Source: JACQNR01 sp049515175
GTDB lineage: Bacteria; Acidobacteriota; Terriglobia; UBA7540
NCBI GenBank assembly: GCA_049515175.1
Contig: JBEKUI010000261.1
Span: forward strand, 1 to 6,306
Direction of reading: 5' to 3'
DNA length: 6,306 nt
In this document: one piece after another, positions 1 through 5,364 of the stretch
Layout: each line of letters opens with the position of its first letter
Numbering within the stretch: the stretch's first letter is position 1
The notes under the pieces: generated by a model
What the model was told of the DNA's origin: nothing
Seen by the model: only the letters and a program-made list of their open reading frames with translations
Database searches by the model: none
Made by a program: the position numbers and the translations under genes

Positions 1-184
1 TCTCGGTCACGCTGGGGGCAAGCGAAACCAGCCGAGCTGGATGGTCCGGCACGTTGAGGCGGCGGCCCGTCTGGTCCGTGACGATGCGGCCAGCGCGCGC
101 GGGACAGGCAAACAACGCAATTCCCAGCAAGGAAAGTGCCCGAACCGAATCTCGCTGGTGAGGCGTCATGCACGAATTCGCCAA
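1..184 (-). CDS. btuF: BtuF-like cobalamin ABC transporter substrate-binding protein, N-terminal part (3' end beyond window)
   Basis: This is the N-terminal end of a periplasmic binding protein expected to capture vitamin B12 and pass it to a BtuCD-type ABC permease. Only about 61 residues are visible. After a hydrophobic signal sequence (ALSLLGIALFACPARA) the mature start reads RIVTDQTGRRLNVPD, then HPARLVSLAPSVTE. That is the typical opening of BtuF/FecB/FepB-type binding proteins (D-x-x-G-R-x-(I/V/L)-x-x-P...RIVSLAPS-x-TE). The B12 riboswitch directly upstream on the same strand picks cobalamin over iron-siderophore as substrate. Start: TTG at 184 lies 5 nt after GAGGTG (190-195), whereas the in-frame ATG at 169-167 has no ribosome site. 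A TGA at 187-185 excludes longer starts. Export may use signal peptidase I (ARA|G) or a weak lipobox (LFAC). The gene symbol rests on context plus the N-terminus; permease and ATPase genes probably lie beyond the left edge. Confidence 0.85.
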   Translation of the reverse strand, partial: MANSCMTPHQRDSVRALSLLGIALFACPARAGRIVTDQTGRRLNVPDHPARLVSLAPSVTE

Positions 185-189
185 TCATT

Positions 190-195
190 CACCTC
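190..195 (-). promoter_or_regulatory. Shine-Dalgarno site deciding a TTG start for btuF
   Basis: The minus strand reads GAGGTG here, followed by AATGA and then TTG at 184-182, which is a good spacing for initiation. The same site is 20 nt from the ATG at 169, too far to serve it. The ATG at 188-186 is in another frame. The site lies just downstream of the intrinsic terminator, so it is transcribed only when the riboswitch permits read-through. Confidence 0.5.
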
Positions 196-198
196 GCG

Positions 199-233
199 AA
201 AAAAAGCCCCGCGCACGGAACGGTGAGCGGGGC
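199..233 (-). terminator. Intrinsic terminator, expression platform of the B12 riboswitch
   Basis: On the minus strand GCCCCGC (233-227) pairs perfectly with GCGGGGC (212-206). CAC/GTG pairs extend the stem inside, around a CGTTCC loop, and seven U residues (205-199) follow at once. The hairpin sits between the cobalamin aptamer and the btuF start, so it is best read as the OFF structure formed when B12 is bound. The 5' arm can alternatively pair with 239-246 (GUGGGUGG), which would disrupt the terminator and offers a candidate antiterminator. Confidence 0.88.
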
Positions 234-303
234 GGCTTCCACCCACTCCTTCTCGCGAAGAGTGCGCGGCACGGCTGCTGCGCTCGCGCGGTGCAGCCTT
301 TCA

Positions 304-527
304 GGCTCAGGCAGGTCTCCTGACTTGCGGCTTTGAACCGGACTTCGCGCTGCCTTCCCATTCCGGCGCGCCGGAACAGTGGCTGATTTCAGCGGATGTG
401 CCGCCGAAATCCCTCGCGAGGTCCCCCGCGCTGATCGCTCGGGGGCTTGCCGCTCACAGTGGCGGGACCGTGGCCGAATTTCACGGCCTTCCCTTTTACG
501 CTCCGCACCGGCGGAGTGACCTGAGCC
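304..527 (-). promoter_or_regulatory. Cobalamin (B12) riboswitch aptamer
   Basis: Read on the minus strand, the conserved blocks of the cobalamin riboswitch family appear in order: GGGAA (493-489), CCCGCCACTGTG (466-455), GCCACTG (383-377), GGGAAGG (359-353) and the B12 box AGTCAGGAGACCTGCC (325-310). The closing P1 stem is a perfect 8 bp, GGCTCAGG (527-520) with CCTGAGCC (311-304). Other stems are visible: 501-506/511-516, 468-472/482-486, 423-428/440-445, 385-390/406-411 with inner 392-395/401-404, and a self-complementary 16-mer at 361-376 whose CGCG centre can form the loop. The motif order and size match family members that sense adenosylcobalamin or a related corrinoid; which corrinoid is not resolved here. 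The element precedes a BtuF-like gene and an intrinsic terminator, so it most likely lowers B12 uptake when cobalamin is plentiful. Confidence 0.96.
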
Positions 528-543
528 GTTCCTCAGAGATTTG

Positions 544-572
544 AGTCTAGGCCGTGAAATTTCGTTTGTCAA
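544..572 (-). promoter_or_regulatory. Sigma70-type promoter for the riboswitch-btuF transcript
   Basis: The minus strand carries a perfect -35 box TTGACA (572-567), a spacer of exactly 17 nt, and a -10 box TAGACT (549-544, four of six consensus bases). Transcription would start near 536-538, about ten nucleotides before the P1 stem of the B12 aptamer, which is where a riboswitch promoter should be. It lies in the short region divergent from the gene starting at 602. Confidence 0.8.
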
Positions 573-601
573 AGCGGCGGCGAGCGTGAACAATAGCCAT
601 C

Positions 602-1567
602 GTGAAAAAGTTGGGCGGAAATTGGCTTGGGCTGCTCACGGCGGGTTGCTGCCTCATCCTCGGCGCGTACGCGGCGGACCGAAAGCCACCGCAGATCACG
701 GGATGGCGCCTGGCCAGCCGAGGATCGCTGGAAGTGACGGCGAAGGCCGCGAATCGAAAGGCGCCTCTCGTGGAATTGGGCGCCGGGGCGATCGTCCCCG
801 CGTTCGAGGCCAAACCGGCCGGCGGCCGGCAGTGGGTCCGCGTCCAGGCCGTTGATCCGGCCAAGCCCGCACCGCAAATGGGCTGGATCGATTCGACGCG
901 CGTCGACGCGCTGCCACTCGATGAAATCCCGCGCGACGAGACGATCCTGAAACTGTTGGGCGGCACCTGGCTGGACGATACCACGGCCCGCAACACCGCC
1001 GTCGCGCGGTATCGTCTGCGCCAGGGCGAGAAGGAGCCCGCGCTTGTCTGTTATCTCGGCGGGGACATGATCGGCCAGACGCGGCTGCAAATCCTCACCC
1101 GTTCGCAAGGCCAGTGGGTCGCCGGCCCTTACCTTGAATTTCCTTTCGCGGACGTCCCATCAGCCGTCACGCGCATTGAAATCCGCGACTTGCTCGGCGA
1201 TGGGAATGAATGCATCATCACTCGTGAGCCGTTTGCCGTGGGACCGCAGAACGCGGGAGTTCACACGCTAATCCGCCGGCTGGAAAAGCGAGAGCTGAAG
1301 ATTCTGTGGAAGGCCCCTCTGGAGGCACGCAATCTCGCTTCCTACCCGGCGACGCACCGCGTGCTCCAGCCCCCCGAAGCGAATATCGGGATGCCGGGGA
1401 CGGTCACCAAGGGCGAACTCGAGTTCCGCACCCGCGGTAGGCTCACCGACATGGTGTGGAAAGGGAAAGTCGAGTTCTATGCCTTGGGGCGCGAGGAGCC
1501 GGCCGAGAGCGTCGCCATCGAAAAGACCTGCGCGTGGGATGGAACGAAGTTTGCGCCCTTGCAGTGA
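602..1567 (+). CDS. Secreted protein of unknown function with an SH3-like domain
   Basis: I do not recognise a named family for this 321-residue protein. The N-terminus (MKKLGGNW, then a hydrophobic stretch ending GAYA|ADR at about residue 24) is a signal peptide, so it is probably periplasmic or secreted. Residues about 42-105 resemble a bacterial SH3 type 3 domain: a series of short beta-strand-like segments with WVRVQAVD, then GWIDSTRV, the usual W-V...GWI pattern. Around residue 197 DLLGDGNECIIT resembles an FG-GAP/VCBS-type DGxG loop, and the C-terminal half (about 190-321) looks all-beta. The GTG start is chosen because the signal peptide begins there and the codons GTG-AAA-AAG are typical; no Shine-Dalgarno site is visible. 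It diverges from the B12 promoter and ends 55 nt before the isomerase-like gene. Coding status is well supported, function is not. Confidence 0.8.
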   Translation: MKKLGGNWLGLLTAGCCLILGAYAADRKPPQITGWRLASRGSLEVTAKAANRKAPLVELGAGAIVPAFEAKPAGGRQWVRVQAVDPAKPAPQMGWIDSTRVDALPLDEIPRDETILKLLGGTWLDDTTARNTAVARYRLRQGEKEPALVCYLGGDMIGQTRLQILTRSQGQWVAGPYLEFPFADVPSAVTRIEIRDLLGDGNECIITREPFAVGPQNAGVHTLIRRLEKRELKILWKAPLEARNLASYPATHRVLQPPEANIGMPGTVTKGELEFRTRGRLTDMVWKGKVEFYALGREEPAESVAIEKTCAWDGTKFAPLQ

Positions 1568-1605
1568 GCGGCGGTGCGCCCGCGCAGGAACCATTATCAA
1601 CACCC

Positions 1606-1613
1606 AAAGGAGG
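1606..1613 (+). promoter_or_regulatory. Strong Shine-Dalgarno site fixing the isomerase start
   Basis: AAAGGAGG lies 9 nt before ATG 1623, the most canonical ribosome site in the window. It places the start at the residue that opens a twin-arginine signal peptide and excludes the in-frame extension back to 1479, which overlaps the 3' end of the preceding gene. Confidence 0.88.
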
Positions 1614-1622
1614 ATTAATTTG

Positions 1623-2531
1623 ATGTCCACATTTACTCGACGCGAGGTAATGCAGTTGGCTTTAGCGACCGGGGCCGTGGCACTGGCCCCGCCAGTTCCC
1701 GCCAGCGCCTCAGATAAAGGAATGCGGCTGGGCTTGATCATTCACATGGGCCGCGACCCGGAGGGTGCCCTAGCGAAGGTTCACAACCTCGGTATTCCGA
1801 CCTGCCAAGCCGGAATCAGTGAATACGATGCGGAGATGGAAAAGAAACTCAAGGCCGGGATCGAGCGTTACGGCATCGAGGTAACCGCAATCAACACGGC
1901 CGGGCCGGGGCCGGCGGTTTGGGATTTCTACAAGGGCCCACTCACTATCGGCCTGGTGCCGCGTGAATACCGCGCCCAGCGCGTCGAACACCTGAAACGC
2001 GCTTCCGACTTTGCCAAGAGGTGCGCCGTCCCGGCGCTGCACACTCATTGCGGCTTCATCCCCGAGAATCCCAACGACCCGGTTTACGAGGAGACCGTCA
2101 AGGCGATTCGAGAGGTCGTGAGCCACTGCAAGGGCAATGGCCAGCTGTTTCTTTTCGAAACCGGCCAGGAAACGCCCATCACCCTGCTGCGGGCGATCCG
2201 GGACGTGGGGCTCGACAACCAGGGCATCAACCTCGATGTGGCCAACCTGATTCTCTACGGCAAAGCCAATCCGGTGGATGCCCTCGAAGTGATCGGGCCG
2301 CTGGTGCGCGGGATGCACGCCAAAGACGGGCTCTATCCGACCGACCCACACAAACTCGGCGAAGAAGTTCCCATCGGCCAGGGCAAGGTCGATTTCCCCC
2401 GCCTGTTCGCGCGGCTCAAGGAACTCAATTACCGCGGCCCAGTTACCATCGAGCGCGAAATCGAGGGCCCGCAGCAGACCGAGGATGTGCGCAAGGCCAA
2501 GGAATATCTGGAGAAGCTCATCGCGGCCTGA
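1623..2531 (+). CDS. Tat-exported sugar phosphate isomerase/epimerase-like TIM-barrel protein
   Basis: This 302-residue protein belongs to the xylose isomerase-like / AP endonuclease 2 TIM-barrel superfamily, whose members isomerise or epimerise sugars and polyols or cleave related substrates with a divalent metal. It opens with a twin-arginine signal (TRREVMQLALATG, cleavage near ASA|SDK at residue 29), so folded, probably metal-loaded enzyme is expected in the periplasm. Metal and catalytic candidates sit in the usual places: E179 in LFLFETG, D205 in INLDVANL, H232 in GMHAKDG and E277 or E279 in VTIEREIEG, with H140/H142 in LHTHCG. Length after signal removal (about 273) is normal for the family. 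The start is fixed by AAAGGAGG 9 nt upstream. The next gene, an MFS transporter 121 nt downstream, suggests that its product or substrate is taken up. The exact substrate cannot be read from the sequence. Confidence 0.9.
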   Translation: MSTFTRREVMQLALATGAVALAPPVPASASDKGMRLGLIIHMGRDPEGALAKVHNLGIPTCQAGISEYDAEMEKKLKAGIERYGIEVTAINTAGPGPAVWDFYKGPLTIGLVPREYRAQRVEHLKRASDFAKRCAVPALHTHCGFIPENPNDPVYEETVKAIREVVSHCKGNGQLFLFETGQETPITLLRAIRDVGLDNQGINLDVANLILYGKANPVDALEVIGPLVRGMHAKDGLYPTDPHKLGEEVPIGQGKVDFPRLFARLKELNYRGPVTIEREIEGPQQTEDVRKAKEYLEKLIAA

Positions 2532-2552
2532 CCGGCGGCGTTAGCGGCGGAG

Positions 2553-2576
2553 GGCCGTGCGCAGGAGCGGACGGCC
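2553..2576 (+). other. Hairpin between isomerase and transporter genes
   Basis: GGCCGT (2553-2558) and ACGGCC (2571-2576) form a perfect 6-bp stem with a 12-nt loop, extendable by one G-U and one A-U pair. No U-run follows, so it is not a convincing intrinsic terminator. It may stabilise or attenuate the message in the 121-nt gap. It overlaps the GTG at 2557 that would start a longer form of the transporter. Confidence 0.3.
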
Positions 2577-2652
2577 TTCGCCAGCCCGCTCGGCACCGCG
2601 GCGGAAGACTGTTCCCTGCCTCAACGTGAACACGGGCTCGTCATCCAATTCG

Positions 2653-4014
2653 ATGGGCAGCGCCGGCGGGGGGCAAACCGCTGCGCCCTCCCGCCACGCC
2701 ACCCAAGACCCTGCACCGACGCACATCCGCTGGCGAATCGCCGCGCTGCTGACGCTCATCACCTCGCTCACCTACATCGACCGCCTCAATCTCAGCATCG
2801 CCGGCAAGCACATTCAGGACGAATTCCATTTCAGCACGCAGACGATGGGATGGATTCTGAGCGGCTTCGTCCTGGGTTACGCGATCTTCCAGGTTCCCGG
2901 CGGCTGGGCGGGCGACCGCTTCGGCCCGCGACGATTGCTGACCTTTGCGATGGTCTGGTGGTCGATTTTCACGGCGGTGACGGCGTTCGTGCCACAGCTT
3001 CCAGCACCCGCCTGGATGAGCCTGCCGGCGACGTTCTTCGTCGCGCGCTTCCTGATTGGCGTGGGCGAAGCCGCCGCGCTCCCCAATTCCAACAAGGTGA
3101 TCGCCTCCTGGATGGGCCAGACGCGGCGCGGGCTCGGCAACAGCATTTTCCTGATGGGCGTCGGGCTGGGCGGGACAGTGAGCCCCGCGCTCATTGCCTA
3201 TCTCGCCGAACATTACGGCTGGCGCGTCTCGTTTATCGTCTGCGGATTCCTCGGACTGGCGCTCGCCATCGCTTGGCATCTTTACGCCACCAATCGCCCC
3301 GAGGAGCATCCGCGCGTCAATGCAGCGGAATTGCAGATCATCCAGTCCGCCCGGCTCGACACAGGTGCCAGTTCAGGATCGGCAGGCCGCACGCAGTCGT
3401 CCAATCCGCCCTGGCGCAGGATTCTTTCCAACCGGTCGGTGTGGATGCTGATGCTCAGTTACTTTTGTGAAGGTTACCCCAACTACATTTACTACACTTG
3501 GTTCTTTCTCTATCTCGTCCGGGTGCGCGGGTTGAGCGTGCAGCAAGGCGGCTTCTGGGGTGCTGGGCCCTTCCTCGCGGTTGTCATGCTTGCTCCGCTG
3601 GGCGGATGGCTCTCCGACCGTGCCGTCTCACGCTGGGGGAGGCGCCGCGGCCGGCGCACGATGATCTGGGTCGGCATGACGGCCTCCGCGCTGCTCCTCG
3701 CCTCCGGCGCGCACGCGGCCAATACCAAGCTGGCGATCCTGCTCCTCTCCGGCGCCATGGGGTTCAACATCTTCGCCACCGTCACTTGGTGGGCCACCTG
3801 CATCGACCTCACGCGCAACTTCTCCGGTTCCCTCTCCGCCATGATGAACACCTGGGGCAACATCGGCGGATGGATTTCGCCCATCCTCACCGCCTACATC
3901 GCCACGCGCTGGGGCTGGACGCAGGCACTCGATTTCGCGGCGCTCATTACTCTCGCCGCGCCTTTCCTTTGGATTTTCGTGAACGCTGACGAAGACCTCG
4001 AGGCGCACGTCTGA
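2653..4014 (+). CDS. MFS transporter, ACS (anion:cation symporter) family
   Basis: This is an inner-membrane major facilitator of about 453 residues with 12 predicted helices. The first helix region ends LTYIDRLNLSIAG (residues 39-51), followed by GWILSGFVLGYAIFQVPGGW and motif A, GDRFGPRR (87-94). That order is typical of the ACS family, which imports hexuronates, galactonate, glucarate and similar anions with protons. Motif A is repeated after helix 7 as GGWLSDRAVSRWGRRRGRR. A hydrophilic central loop (ATNRPEEHPRVN to NPPWRRIL) separates the halves. Start: ATG 2653 leaves a 25-residue cytoplasmic tail before helix 1. The upstream GTG 2557 would add 32 low-complexity residues and has a ribosome site only 3 nt away; ATG 2653 itself lacks a clear one, so the start is uncertain. 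Pairing with the upstream isomerase-like gene suggests sugar-acid or sugar-derivative uptake; the substrate is inferred. Confidence 0.9.
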   Translation: MGSAGGGQTAAPSRHATQDPAPTHIRWRIAALLTLITSLTYIDRLNLSIAGKHIQDEFHFSTQTMGWILSGFVLGYAIFQVPGGWAGDRFGPRRLLTFAMVWWSIFTAVTAFVPQLPAPAWMSLPATFFVARFLIGVGEAAALPNSNKVIASWMGQTRRGLGNSIFLMGVGLGGTVSPALIAYLAEHYGWRVSFIVCGFLGLALAIAWHLYATNRPEEHPRVNAAELQIIQSARLDTGASSGSAGRTQSSNPPWRRILSNRSVWMLMLSYFCEGYPNYIYYTWFFLYLVRVRGLSVQQGGFWGAGPFLAVVMLAPLGGWLSDRAVSRWGRRRGRRTMIWVGMTASALLLASGAHAANTKLAILLLSGAMGFNIFATVTWWATCIDLTRNFSGSLSAMMNTWGNIGGWISPILTAYIATRWGWTQALDFAALITLAAPFLWIFVNADEDLEAHV

Positions 4015-4028
4015 TCCCAGCGGCAGCA

Positions 4029-4043
4029 CCGGTCGATGACCGG
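4029..4043 (+). terminator. Short hairpin after the transporter gene
   Basis: CCGGTC-GAT-GACCGG is a perfect 6-bp stem with a 3-nt loop, 15 nt after the transporter stop. No U-tract follows, so it is at best a factor-dependent terminator or an mRNA 3'-end stabiliser. Its position between two apparent transcription units supports some end-of-message role. Confidence 0.3.
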
Positions 4044-4100
4044 CGTAAAGCACGTCGCCGCCCCCGCAGGACTATGCCCAATTCGCCGAATCCGGAGTAC

Positions 4101-4106
4101 TATAAT
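4101..4106 (+). promoter_or_regulatory. Possible -10 promoter box for the Lon-domain/Nudix pair
   Basis: A perfect TATAAT lies 20 nt before the start codon at 4126 in otherwise GC-rich sequence. No recognisable -35 box exists 16-18 nt upstream (CCAATT region) and the extended -10 TG is absent. If used, transcription would begin near 4113 and leave a leader of about 13 nt that still includes part or all of GAGG (4117-4120). Confidence 0.4.
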
Positions 4107-4125
4107 CCGGCCCACTGAGGTTGGG

Positions 4126-4779
4126 ATGATGGATGACCTTTTGCTCCCTCTCTTTCCACTCAATGTCGTCCTGCTGCCGGAGGAACTCCTGCCTTTGCAC
4201 ATATTTGAAGAGCGCTACAAACAAATGATCGGCCAGTGCCTGCAAGCCAAAATCGCGGCCACCGGGCGCGACGAGTTTGGTGTCATCCAGCTCAAGGGAG
4301 AGGAATTGCAGACCGCCGGCTGTACGGCGCGCATCGTCAATGTGACGCGCAAGTACGCGGACGGACGAATGGATCTGCTCACTGTGGGCAGCCGCCGCTT
4401 CGAAGTTCTCTACACCAACCAGGAGAGAGCTTACCTGCGCGGCGGCGTCCAATTCTTTGATGACGACCCCGGCAGCGATGCGCCCTCCGACGCCGAGGCC
4501 GAGCGCGCCATCATCCTCTTCCGCGACACCATGCAGCGTCTGCGCAAATCTCCGGAAATTCCCATTCACATTCCGCCGCCTTACAGGCACCTCTCGTTTC
4601 GTATCGCGGGCGCGCTGCCTCTGGACCTCGACTTTAAGCAGGAAATCCTCGCTCTGCGCCACGAAGGCGAGCGACTGGCCCGCGTCACGCGCCTCATCGA
4701 AAAACTCCTTGCCCACGTCACCCTCGTCGAAGGGGTCCGCCGCAAGGCCGGTGGCAACGGTGACGCCCGCCCCGCGTAG
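4126..4779 (+). CDS. Stand-alone Lon N-terminal (substrate-binding) domain protein
   Basis: This cytoplasmic protein of about 217 residues consists of the Lon protease N-terminal substrate-binding domain (LON, PF02190 type) without the AAA+ ATPase or the Ser-Lys protease domain. The hallmark opening LPLFPLNVVLLPEELLPLHI followed by FEERYKQMI (residues about 7-34) is nearly consensus. The next conserved parts, FGVIQL and CTARIVNVTRKYADGRMDLL then GSRRFEVL, are also present. The C-terminal half is helical, as in bacterial stand-alone members, and ends in a basic Gly-rich tail. Such proteins are widespread, and a role in recognising or presenting protein substrates is presumed rather than shown. 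ATG 4126 (or the adjacent ATG 4129) is preferred over an in-frame ATG at 4036 because family homology begins right there and GAGG lies at 4117-4120. The Nudix gene follows by 25 nt, probably in one operon. Confidence 0.92.
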   Translation: MMDDLLLPLFPLNVVLLPEELLPLHIFEERYKQMIGQCLQAKIAATGRDEFGVIQLKGEELQTAGCTARIVNVTRKYADGRMDLLTVGSRRFEVLYTNQERAYLRGGVQFFDDDPGSDAPSDAEAERAIILFRDTMQRLRKSPEIPIHIPPPYRHLSFRIAGALPLDLDFKQEILALRHEGERLARVTRLIEKLLAHVTLVEGVRRKAGGNGDARPA

Positions 4780-4804
4780 TGGCGTTCCTTGCTACAATGG
4801 AAGT

Positions 4805-5209
4805 TTGAGCGACACGCAGCCCATCCTCGTGACCGCCGGAATCATCCACGCAGGCGACAGGGTCCTCATCTGCCAGCGCCATCGCTCCGACACCTACGGC
4901 CTGCAATGGGAATTTCCGGGTGGTAAAGTCCTTGACGGCGAGAGTTTGAGGGATTGCCTGCGTCGCGAACTCGCCGAGGAACTGACGATCGACGCCGAGA
5001 TTGGGGAGGAAGTTTTCCGCTTCCGTCACCGCTATCCCGACCGTTACGTCGAAGTGGTTTTCTTTTCCGTGCCCTCCTTCAAAGGAGCAATCTCAAACCA
5101 GGTATTTGAATCGGTGGAATGGGCGTCGCGACGGCAGCTTCCGGGATACGACTTCTTGGAAGCCGACCGCGATCTGGTCACGCGCCTGGCGCGAGGTGAA
5201 GTTATTTAG
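4805..5209 (+). CDS. MutT-like Nudix hydrolase ((d)NTP pyrophosphohydrolase)
   Basis: This 134-residue cytoplasmic Nudix enzyme probably hydrolyses oxidised or other non-canonical (d)NTPs to the monophosphate and pyrophosphate with Mg2+. The Nudix box G-x5-E-x7-REU-x-EE-x-G-U runs from G40 to I62, with E46, R54, E55, E58 and E59 all present; the usual Gly near the end is Thr (T61). The preceding QWEFPGGKV matches the E. coli MutT NKLEFPGGK region. The tail LPGYDFLEADRDLVTRL matches the MutT C-terminal pattern in which a residue next to DF contacts the base. Size is normal for MutT (about 130). TTG 4805 is the best start; GTG 4829 would also keep the domain. An in-frame extension upstream only overlaps the Lon-domain gene in another frame. 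8-oxo-dGTP as substrate is likely but not proven, since many Nudix paralogues differ. Confidence 0.9.
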   Translation: MSDTQPILVTAGIIHAGDRVLICQRHRSDTYGLQWEFPGGKVLDGESLRDCLRRELAEELTIDAEIGEEVFRFRHRYPDRYVEVVFFSVPSFKGAISNQVFESVEWASRRQLPGYDFLEADRDLVTRLARGEVI

Positions 5210-5214
5210 GCAAC

Positions 5215-5364
5215 CCACCGAGGCACGGAGACACAGGGATGGAGCAACGATGAATTATGAACGCGGAATAATGAACGAACCTCCGCAAGCCGGGGTTGGG
5301 CTGTTCATCGTTCATCATTCATCCTTCATCGTTCTCTTGTCTCTGTGCCTCTCTCTCTCTGTGG
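5215..5364. repeat. Imperfect inverted repeat with 7-bp units in both inner arms
   Basis: The outer arms CCAC..AGGCACGGAGACA (5221-5233) and TGTCTCTGTGCCT (5338-5350)..GTGG are complementary at 12 of 13 core positions. The inner left arm holds four degenerate heptamers, GATGAAT, TATGAAC, GCGGAAT and AATGAAC (5249-5276). The inner right arm holds four regular ones, TTCATCG, TTCATCA, TTCATCC and TTCATCG (5304-5331). The arms pair in the same 7-bp register over about 32 positions with roughly 24 matches, around a GC-rich loop (5281-5303). A (CT)6 tract (5349-5360) follows. From memory, similar ATGAA-rich and 'gaggcacagagacacag' tracts recur in spacers of several environmental bacterial phyla, which suggests a dispersed repeat family. 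Here the element overlaps the start of the WD40 gene. Confidence 0.75.
5241..5244 (+). promoter_or_regulatory. Shine-Dalgarno site selecting ATG 5250 for the WD40 gene
   Basis: GGAG lies 5 nt before ATG 5250, while the in-frame ATG at 5271 has no comparable site. The site and the start codon both fall inside the left arm of the inverted repeat, so an mRNA hairpin could mask them. Confidence 0.5.

Noticed and set aside
361..376. Perfect 16-bp palindrome TTCCGGCGCGCCGGAA considered as an operator
   Set aside because: It lies between the conserved GCCACTG and GGGAAGG blocks of the aptamer, where a variable hairpin is normal, so it is explained as a riboswitch stem.
189..593. Open reading frame of 134 codons on the minus strand
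   Set aside because: It runs through the B12 riboswitch and terminator. Its composition follows RNA stems, and the conserved riboswitch blocks explain the sequence.
566..594. Possible plus-strand promoter TTGTCA-N17-AACAAT before the gene at 602
   Set aside because: The -10 candidate is weak and would place the transcription start at or inside the start codon; the match is probably a by-product of the minus-strand promoter.
569..1108. Long minus-strand open frame of 179 codons opposite the SH3-like protein gene
   Set aside because: It is a mirror frame of high-GC coding sequence, with no domain, signal or ribosome site. The plus-strand frame has a signal peptide and domain features.
2641..3309. 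Minus-strand open frame of 222 codons opposite the MFS gene
   Set aside because: It is Arg/Glu/Ala-rich shadow composition, while the plus strand carries unmistakable MFS motifs.
4072..4716. Minus-strand open frame of 214 codons opposite the Lon-domain gene
   Set aside because: It is a shadow of a well-conserved LON domain on the plus strand, with no recognisable motif of its own.
5249..5333. Short regular repeats considered as a CRISPR array
   Set aside because: Units are 7 bp, adjacent and without spacers, and they form two inverted arms. This is a tandem/inverted repeat, not CRISPR.
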